This document shows, piece after piece, positions 11,988 through 23,370 of a DNA stretch of 64,000 bases. A program made the position numbers and the translations under genes. This stretch comes from Heliocidaris tuberculata. Its lineage: Eukaryota; Echinodermata; Echinoidea; Camarodonta; Echinometridae. Position 1 is the first letter of the stretch, and every line of letters begins with the position of its first letter. A model generated the notes under the pieces. That model did not search any database. It was not told the origin of the DNA and was given only the letters and a program-made list of their open reading frames with translations. The DNA is taken from NCBI GenBank assembly GCA_025618425.1, contig CM046846.1, positions 35,521,884 to 35,585,883 of the forward strand, given 5' to 3'.

Positions 11988-14900
11988 TAGTTAACAAGTA
12001 CATGTAGATAAAAAATTCCGTTAAACTCAGAAGTTTTCAAATTTTCGGCCATAGGCCTAATTACTGCATATATATATATGCAGCAATGAGAATACCCACA
12101 TGAGAGTCTACCAGGGAAAGGCCCCCCCCCCCCCCCCCCCCGGGTAGACCAACCCCGGGTCGGTTAGGGAACTTAAACATTTTACGTAAACTATGTTTCT
12201 GGCCATTTAGTCAACCCAGGGTAAATATTACTTCCAACTCTTTATATCACAGGTGTCCCAGATGTTTTAATTTATTGTTAACCCATAATAGTATTTGTGG
12301 CCATCCAGGGTAGATAAGAATCAAAACGGCCTATATCACAATCATCCTAGACACTTTAGTTTGTCAACCTATAGTTGTCTTTGTGTCCATTAAGTCAACC
12401 CAGAATAGATGACAATTCCTACTGTCTGTATCACAGGCATCCACCAATACGAGTCTGGGTTGACAACAAATTAAAACATCTGAGACACGTGTGATATAAA
12501 CGGTTGGAATTGTTATCTACCATGTCTACCCTGGGTTGACTAAATAGCCACAAAAACTACTCTATGTTGACAAACTAAAACGTCTAGGATGCCTGTGATA
12601 TAGACATTAGGGACTGTTATCTACCCTGGGTTCACTAAATGGCCATTTGATTTGATTTGATTTGATTTATTTTCCGTTTCAAAATAATTATACATGATAC
12701 ACATCGATCAAATGATTAAACATAAAACAATCTAATAAGTTTAGTATATCAAACTGACATACAAAGATAAAGAGTACTAAGAAGAGTATAAAAAATAATT
12801 TACACAAACGGATCATTATTGACCTAACATATACAATGAAACGGAGGGGGCTTGCTAAGAAAGCAATGCTTGTATGATGCATGCCCCAAAGATTTAAATA
12901 TGTAAAACAATTTTGGTCAAACAAAATTATAATAATTGGATAAATAGTGGCGAAAGTAAAAAAAAAAAAATCACGGTATGCCACTATAGGTTTCTAGGAA
13001 AACAAAGAGGAAGAGTGAAAAGACGGGAAATGGAAGGGAGGTTGGGAGCCATAAAAACTACTCTGGGTTGACAACAAACCAAAACGTCTCGGATGCCTTT
13101 GATATAGACAGGAATCGTTATCTACCCTGGGTTGACTTAATGTGTATTCTATACGATGTTGTGAACTTTATTTTCTACATATCTTTAACACTACATTTCG
13201 TCGGAACTTTGTTCCTGTGAACATTTTGTAATATATATATGTATTCATGTATATTGTCTGTCCGTATTAGGTGAATACATATTTTCCAGAACCTTTTACC
13301 AATCAATTCCTTATAATCATATACGGTACCAAAAAATAAGGTAATCATTCTTATTTTAATGTAGAACCCCTCAAAATGCAAAAATATATGTAACTTTTGG
13401 GATTATTGCCTTAAATCACTTTACAGTATATTACCTAATTGAAGTAAGTAGAAATAAAAACGGAGTTACATCTGTGATTCCTTATAGGAACTGCTGTAGT
13501 CAAGTTTTAGATTTCTTAACTACTTTTGTTTTGTTGTTGTTTTTTTAACAGATCGAACGTTTGCAGGTTCTGTCTCCTGATTCACCGACTGAACTTATGA
13601 TGCAGCTATCATCTATAGACAGGTTATGTCCAAGTAGATGCAGCATTCTTGTTGCCCAAAGAAATGAGGAGGTAATACACTTATTGGTAAAATGTGAATG
13701 TATATTCGCTTACCTTTTGCTGTATATGATATCTGAAAAGTAAGAGTAGAACTGCTGTTTGCTTGTTGGATGTTAGTGAGTATGTCTCAAAATCTGAAAT
13801 TGATATACATGTACATGTATGATAAAGAGTGTATTATACTTAAAACATATGAAACAGTTAAGGGAAGAAGAATTTTGGGAGGTGTCGAAATCAGTGCTCG
13901 CGAATTTTAGATACTTCATGCGCTGTATAATGTGATGTGAAAAAGGGAAAAGAAAATTCAGTCTTGACTAAAGTCTGGGCTTTTTTGCAATCTTATGCCA
14001 GGCATACAATTTTTATTCTTATGTAAGATTTTACTCCGATTTGCATTGATTGTCCTAATTGATAAAATAATGGAAATTTATATGACTTCATATAAGAACA
14101 ATGGCGTCGATATGGACTTTGGTTTTGACAATGTCTTCCAGTTCGCTAATTTACCGGCATAAATCTTGCCATTGGGTCGTCCAAGTCATCTGTTGCTCTT
14201 CAAAGTCAGGACCTATGAACAGTTATAGACAAATCCATACCTGGTCACCCTGGGTATGGGTATATGAGGGTGCAGTTAACTATCATATTCATGCAATACG
14301 TTTTATCGAAGCAGGTGTGGCTTAATAATTATCTCTCGCTCCCAACTGCTATCATAAAATCCAACACATTAGAAGTAAAGAAGTCATTCACTTTCACACC
14401 TCAGCAACAATCACGCTACAAAAAAAGATTGAGACTTAGTGTAAACTGGTGTGTATGTTTGTTTTGAAATCAGAAACAATATGGTAACAGATATCATTCT
14501 ATCATTTTTATACAGAGACAAGACCATGGACCTCCGGCAGACTTACCAATGGTATACCTCCAAGGTGATATGCGTTTGACCATCCGCCTCTGTTCTGAAG
14601 TTGGTGAGGTTGTCTTAGTCCAGACAGGGTCGCTGGATATCTTGACCCTCCTTGAAGAAGTTCAGCTACACACACTGAAAGAGGTAAAAAGGCCCATTAC
14701 CCGCCACATCTGCAATGCATATTAAACAAACGTTACACTTTTGAAAAATCTGTCACAATTACATTTCAAAATATATAGAAGGTTTTTCATGTCGATAGAT
14801 GCCCAATAGTCTCTTCTATCAAGTGCAACTATCAAAGCAAATTCTTGTTCACGCTTGGGGAGCAAAGAGCAAATTATTTGAATGGGAGTACTTATTCGGA

Positions 14901-17016
14901 CTGCTCTTCCCTCTTCTTTCAATTTGGCGCAAGTCAATTTCACACTCTGGACAAAAGCAGTCAGTATTCGCCCAAGCGTGAACGAAAATTTGTTTTGTTA
15001 GTGGCACTTGATAGATGAGACTATTTGGCATATATCGACATGTCACATGAAAAAATCTTCTATATATTTTGAAATGTAATTTTGACAGATTTGTCAAAAG
15101 TGTAACTTTTTTATACGCACTCTATATTTTACTATATCTGATCGAGCTTTAATGGGACCAGTTATGAAATAGAATGATACATTTGATGTCAGTTTATGTT
15201 CATAACTCCACAATGTTTATTAATTAAAAGTATGGGACCAAATGACCAACCAGGCCTAACCTTAGACTTGCTTGGATGATTTCAATCGCCTTCTTTTTCA
15301 TCATTCAAGTTTTATGAAAATCGAAATTTAATTATCATGCCACGCATGAACAACATGTCTGTCCTAAAATAAGTACTTTTATAGTAGACCAGCAAAGATG
15401 ATTTTTTTACTTTGGACGGCATTTTTGGGTAATGCTTGGCATCCGTGCTTAAACTCTTGCAAAAATACTAAGGATTAAGGTACAGGCGGATGCCACGCGT
15501 ATTTTTGCCTAAAAATGCCATTTTTGGCTCAAAACTTGAAAGAATGTCGAAAATCACGATTTTTAATTTTTTGACCTAATATGTAATACCTGATAAAGAC
15601 TTTTCAAGTGATGTCAGTTTCATTTCGAGTTTGAAGTTATAAATCCTATTAATATACATTTGAAATTTGGATATTACACACACATGTATGGCGCAATAAA
15701 ACATAAAACTGTGATTTACTCAGAATAATAGGTTGTGAAAAATAACGATATTTCAAAGTTTTTTACCCAACATAAATTTGTCAATTTAAACGATTTTTCT
15801 TGATTGAACATATAATAAATATTGTCATGTCACACACACAAAAGAAATTATCCGATTAGATGATAGATAACTCATTGTATGTTATCCCAAATGGAATGAT
15901 GTATTTTTACTCTATGCGCATTTTGAATGAAAAACACTCTTTAAATGTACATCTAGACTTCTTGAGTGTACATAATGCAATGCAGGGTTTATGTGTATAC
16001 TATTTTCAATTCTTTTCATCTGTAATCATGTTAAGACGCATAATTTGTCATTGAGATTCATGAAACTGCGTTAAAAGCCACAACTTTCTAATTATTTTGT
16101 CTACAGTGATTAGGGGAAAAAATAAGAATTTAGAATAAACGTCTAATTTAAAGGGGATGGGCACAATCAAACAAAAATAAACAATATAAAAGCCTAGGGA
16201 AAATTCTTAATCTAATTATCGTGCATGTTTCATATTGAAAACGTAAATCATTCAAGCAACAGCCATGCTAAAGAAAAAAAGTGAAACAAGAGTCAATAAT
16301 CAGGGTCCTCCTTTGAGAATAGCAATGCATACTGAACCATCTAACTTCCGATTTTTCCCAGTATTCAGCAGTACTGCTATGAACATCCCAAAATCAGTGA
16401 ATTTGTTGTTGTTTTTTTTTCAGAGAAAATGTTATAGACTTTGAAACGATACCAAATATGCAGCTTAGATTCTGTAACATTAACAATATGGTTTTGATTA
16501 AACTCGAAAAAAGGGGGGGGAGGAAGTCATTGTAAAAAAGAATATTCTTTTGACGATAGCAGGATTTCAGTTATAAACTCATGCCAAATTTACATAACCA
16601 ATGATAGGATAAACAAGTGAAGGGATTCTCTAATGATTCTAAATAAAATGATAATAACTAAGTAATTCCAGAAACATTTTCAATCAAACTCGATTTTCCG
16701 ATTTTTTTTTTCAGGTTTATACAAACTACTGAGAAAATGAAGAAGAATTTTGTTTTCCTATCCTAATATTCCTAATATTTTGACCTCCCAATTTATTCGA
16801 ATGTCTCTAGCTTAGTCCATTACCCAAAATACTGAAAGGGACTAATACACATAATTTCTTATATTTTGCACAATTCCTTCCAAATGACCTTCTCTGTTAT
16901 AAATGCATGGGACCATCTTTCCCTTGGGTTCGTCTATTGAGTACTCTAGGTACGTTTACACGTACAAAGTTGAGCGAATGTGAAGCCGCAACATTTCATT
17001 ATCTTTCAGACGATAA

Positions 17017-17076
<60 letters not shown>

Positions 17077-20000
17077 CAGTTCCATTGCATGAATATTCAT
17101 AAAGTCACTAGAAATGTACACCTCAATCGAAAACGACACCTTTTCTGCTTTTCGCGGAAATGACCTATATTAAGAGGGTAGTTACAAAAAAAGTTAAAGC
17201 CACTCTATGGATTTGAAACCTGGAATGGATAAACCTAACTTTGGCCCACATGTAATGGCAAAACCAACTTATAAAAAGTTAGGCCATTTGAGATATACTA
17301 CTTCAAAAATGACCTAAAAGGGGCATTTTTCAATTTTCTTGAAAATGGGAAAATTGGCATCATCCCTACATTAATAATGGAATGATCCAACAGTATATGT
17401 TTGATATTGTCTATACAGACTGATCTTAAAAAGAAGGATGGAAGGAGATATCCTGGCAAGTTTTGTTTGAATGGCATAATCCTAAATACACTTTTACTTT
17501 GAATGAAAATTCATACATAGGGTCTTCATGGGACCATCTTTCCCTTGGATCGTCCATTGAGCATGTTGAGTACTCTAGGTATGTTTACATGTACAAAGTT
17601 GAGCAAATGTAAAGAAATAACATGTAAATAACCTTTCCGAAGATAAAATGACCTTTTTACAGTAGTTCCATTGCTTTTCAGTAGAATATTCATAAATTTA
17701 CAAGAAATATACAAATCATTCATAAACGACATTTTTTTTCAGCTTTACGCTGGAATGACCTATTTCAAGCGGCTTGGGACAAAAAAGTAAAAGACACTCC
17801 ACGAATTTGAAACCTGGAATGGATCGACCTAGGTTAGGCCCACATCCAATGACAATTTGTCTATGGGCAAAACCAACTTTTCAAAAGTTGGGACATTTGA
17901 GATACACCACCTCAAAAATGACTCAAAATGGGCATTTTTAAATTTTCTTGAAAATGAGATAATTGGCATCACCAACACTTTATTTTATAGTAGGATAAGG
18001 AAAAATCCTGTAAGTTTTGTTCGAATGGTATAATCCTAATTGCATTTTTTCTCTGAATGAAAATTGCACTAAATTTCAAAATTCATATTCTTGATAGGTA
18101 CCAGAAAGGGCTGTTTTTAGGGGGTAGGGATAACTATGAATGGAATTATGAACAGAAAATTTTAACATCATTTTCGTAAGTTATACCCTGTATATACCCC
18201 ACCTTAAAAATATAAAAGATATCCGCCGACCCCCATCTTCCGACTTTTTTTCAAATCTCTCAGACACTAGCTCTTAATGGTTCACTCTTAAAATGTTGGG
18301 TAAATTTAGTTGGGTAACTGCTGGTTGGTTAAAAATATTCCCAATTCTTGGCTATTATTAACCAACTGGACACTCGAGTGGTGTAACCAATATTGGTCAA
18401 TACTTTTTACCTAAATATTGGGCATATATTTACCAACAGTATTTGGTAATTATGGGTTGGGTACTTGTTGCCCTGTAGTTGTGTAATTTTGTCACATTTC
18501 CTTTGCCAGTTGGGTAAATTTTGTTGGGTAACTGATGGTTGGTTAGAAATTCGCTTTTGCCCAACTTGTGGTAAATATTTTTACCCAATATTGGGGAAAA
18601 CACTTATATGAATATTCATGAATTTTTAGTAGCGTATGGTTTGGGGTGGCCCGATTTCTAACTGTCACCGAATGCATAAAAAAATATAAGGGGTATATAA
18701 GAGCTTGCACTAGTTTGCACTAACTGGATAGGATAGGACTAGGATAGGATAGGTTAAGATATAGGATAGGATAGCTTAAAATAGGATAGGTTAGGATTGA
18801 TTAGGTTAAGACCCAGAAGGACGTAACAAGCAGATTTCATTTTTTTTTTACCTAGGTTGGAGGAAAAAGGAAACAATAAATTGGGCAGCTGAATTTGCCC
18901 AACCACATGATATTTGTTACCAAACAGCTGAACAAATAGAGGGTTGGGCAATCCTATTCGGTAAGATTGGTTGGGCAATAATTACCCAACTGAGAATATA
19001 ACCAACAGTTGGGCAATTGTAGAGTTGGGTAAAATCTAATGGGTCACCAACTGATGGGCAATTTAATTTGCCCAACAACATAGTAAATGGATTGCCCAAC
19101 ATCAGTTGGGCAAATTTTAACCAAAAGTTCTGTGGACAGTATGTTGCCCAGTGTTGGTTAAAAATTTGGCATTTTTTTGCCCAACTTTTTTAAGAGTGTT
19201 TGTCACGATTATTGTTATGATTATTTTAGAATAACAACTCCGTTAAAAGAAAATCGAAACATGTAAGATCTTAGCTCACGTTTCATAATTAACTGTTGTA
19301 GCAGAGTTTATTTATATTTAAGGAGACTCCTTCCAGATAATAACAAGAAAATAAAGTTTTCAACTGATCGTGATCACATGTATAATGTTCCTTTTCATTA
19401 ACGAAGAAAAGAAAGTCCAACAAGAAATATAAAGTCCATTGTCAGTTTAATCCATTTATATACTTGCCACAATAACAAGTTACCTGAAAATTGAATATAA
19501 AAACTAATATGAAAAAGCCTATGTGGCAACTATCTGTCCTTGAAGTAGATAGCCAATTGGTTGGCAGGCACTAACCTTGGTCATTTGTATCGTCATGATC
19601 GTGTAACGGAGTTTCTGAACTGTAAGACAGTATTGACTGCATGGTCTACATGGTCTACTGCACTCCATAGGCCCTGTTCTGTAGCCGTTATTTGACAGAG
19701 AGACTGACAAAGTTAGGGCTGTGTCAAATTTCGTTAAAAGCGTCAAAATAGACTATGTACCTGCACACTAGTAGCCAAGGATTTCATGGTCATGTTTACA
19801 ATTTTTCACGGTTTGAATTGGAAAAAAGATATTTGAAATGAAGGTCGTTCTTGGAAGCGAAAAGATGAGAAATATTTTACAAAATTCATTTGCAGGTTCA
19901 GTTGATCATGGTGTCTGCTCCCTACTTGGCTCTCTCTTGTGTGGCTCACACGTTAGCATCATTCATTGGACAATGTGCTTCGATCAGTAGTTTGTTCATT

Positions 20001-23000
20001 CGCTTTGGCAAAGGAACCCATGGTGAAGCATCTGTGAGCATAGACAGACACTATCTGCGGTTGAAGAATGTGTCCAGTGGCGTGTTTCCCATCCTTTCAG
20101 GACTGCATAAATCCATTAAGGATGAGGTAATTTAGTGGTGTGGGAGAAAATGCACATATTTATTTTATACTAAATAACCACCTTTATACCCGTTTTAGTG
20201 AAATTATCTTATTTGGGGTAATTTTTAGCTTCGATTTAAACTTCTATACGTGGTGTTTTTATTCGAACATTTTCTTGTACTCTTTCGGATAGGATTCAAA
20301 CCAACATGACCAAGAAGTAAAAATAAGAGGTATGAGTGACCTTACAACTTACGGGGCTTTGTTATTCCAGTCCCTCCATACATTGCACATTTCATTTTTC
20401 TTTTGTCCTTTCGACTTAGGATAAAAATAATATATGTCTTAGTTTAATTTTTACAGACGATTCACGGAACGAAAACTCGTTCTCGTAGACCCTCTCACAA
20501 TAGTAGTCAGAAAGTTCACAAGACCAACTGTCTTGGCCTCATTTACCTTGAATGGATCTTCATTCTGAAATAGACTTTGCCCAAAATGTCCAGTGTTGGC
20601 TAAAATACACCACAATGCTCCTCATGCATTAACCCCACTCGGAGGTCGCAGGGACCGTATGCGTGTTCCCAAAATCTCCGGTGAATTGTAAAAAAGGGGG
20701 GTGTATTTGACTTTTCACCCGGAGATTTCTTTTTAAAAAGGGGGTGTGTTTTTTTTTTTCTCTCTCTCTCTCTCTCTCTCCCTCTCTCTCTCTTTGGACT
20801 CCTGAGAAATTTTAAAAGGGGGTTATAAAATATCTTGAAAGTCATAGAAAAATTGATCAAATCCCGGGATCGTGGTGTGCGTCGTGGAACCTGCCAAAAA
20901 TGTCAAAATTGCGACGACTTTGAGCAAGACCCAGAGTCTCATCTTTGTGGATATTGTGGCTGCCTACCTGTGGCTCACAGGGTCTCACATTCAGGTAGTA
21001 GTTTGGCCGGTAGTTTGCTTGCGAAATTAACACTTTCTAACTCATTTTCCTACACCCATGAAAGTGAATGTGTTGGACTGATATACAGTTTTGTATAATA
21101 TGTACACCACGAATTACCGTACGTACCAGGCTAACTAGATCTATAGAAAGTCGCCGGGAATAATTTCTAAAAATGGTATAGCTTACAAACTATCATTGAT
21201 AGCACCAAAGCTTATATATATTCTTAAATTCCTTATATAGAAATTTCTTATGACGGCTTTGAGTTCTGAGATCCTTTTTTTTTAACATTAAAAAAATCTC
21301 TCCTAAGGCTAAGGTATTGTACTTGGAATTGTAATGACAGCTTACCTGAGCTGAGATGAGGGGGGGGGGGGCTCCTCTGGGAAAATAAAATACAGCCCAA
21401 AATGCTGACCCTTTTTTGGGGGGGGGTTGTTGCTTTCAGAGATTTTTGGAGTAAAAAGGGACTCCCAAAATGCTGATGACCATCTGCCACTGGGGGGGAG
21501 GGGGTCTGTCCTGAGATATGGGGTTGGAATGAGAGCTCACCTGAGATAGGGGGTACATTGAGCAGTGTTCCGTATTTAGGGGGGTCTCCAAGGCAGGAAA
21601 AGCCCGCGAAAAGCCCGCGAAATGGGGGGTTCAGAAATTTTGGCCGACCTTAGATAGGGGGTGCTTTCGAAGGGAGGGAACGAGCATACGCGTACCATAA
21701 ATAATACTGAGTGGGGGGGGGGGGGGGGGGCATTAACAGAAAGCGCTTGTTACGTCGATTGTATATTAGGCTTGTGGGGATCAATTAGCGGGTACAAAGA
21801 CAACCGTTTTCTTTTTCAACTAGAGTATCATTTTATCAGCTTTTCCTTAATATGTTGTGTATAATTAACTTACGTGCTGAAGTCTCTTAGCTACTATTTG
21901 ATTCTCTTACCTGCATTCTCCTGCATTGACTGTCTGCAGATAAGTACCCTCGAGATCAGTGAATCAACATTTGAGCCTGAACGTTCACACCGCTGGCCTT
22001 TCATCACATCCTTTGATAACCTGTCTACTGTAAACATTGAGAAGTCTTTTCTTAACCTACGTGGTTTGTCACCATCTTTTTTCTCACTCATTGAGCGATG
22101 TAGGAACATAACAAGCATGCAACAGATCAGGTACGTCGTAAATAGGCTCGTTGTTGAGCAGATCACTCAGCAGATCGCTAAGATTTGGTTTTAACTAACC
22201 TGTCAAAAATGAAAATAGTTTTCAAATCTATATGATATTCATATCATATTGGGCAACTCATACTGAACTATTCTTTGATAACAATTACTCATTTCCTAAA
22301 ATCTGTACTACATTTATATCACTTTCTTTTCAATCAATTTTGCAGTAATATTTGCTATATAATTTATTAATTATTAAGTGATATATTATTTGAACGACTA
22401 TTTGCTCTTTGCAAGTCAAAATTTCTCCAAATGTCCATAGCACTTTATGCATTATACGCGAGTAATAAAGTAAAATTATGCAATACAACTATGTATGAGT
22501 TATGAGTTTGCTGTAACACCATGTAGGTTAGTCCTGAAAAGGACTGTTTGGTATCTAGAAAGATACCAATCACATGGTTAGTCCTGAAAAGGACTGTTTG
22601 GTATCTAGAAAGATACCAAACAGTCCTTTTCAGGACTAACCTACATGGTGTTACCGCAAACTCATAACTTATCACCCCACCATGGAAACCTTCAAAAAAC
22701 ACCTTACAACTATGTATGTTAAAATAGGTTCATTTGGATGGACTAGAATTTGTTTCATTAATTTTGCTATCTACCACAAACTCATACTACATATACGTAT
22801 TTTTTTTAGCATCTGGCAATGTGGCACAGTTGGACTTGACAGACTGGAGTCGTACATGGAAAGTCACTGTGAAACCCGCTTTGGAATTGCAGTTAACGTT
22901 CGAAATGTAAGAATCCCCCGTTTCTAGACTTTGTGAACAATTCTTATTTGTGCCAAAGTATTACGAGGTGCAATCGAAATACTGCATTTGGGTAATTAGA

Positions 23001-23290
23001 ATATGGCAAAAAAGAACTGCTAGTCTATAATGTATAGTGTAGACTTGCAGCACCATTTTCCCTCTCTCTTCTGTGCTAGCTAAGCACGTGCTAACCACAC
23101 CCTTGATATAAACACGATTAACCGTACACATAACTGCAAGCTGATTTCAAATTGAGATATTGTACTATCTAATTTCATGAAACTAAGTGCAGTCACTTCA
23201 ATTCATTTTTTTTCCTCAACAATAAAAATACATTGAAAGATACAAAACGCAATACCACAAATCTATATAATCACAAACATACACACCCAG

Positions 23291-23370
<80 letters not shown>

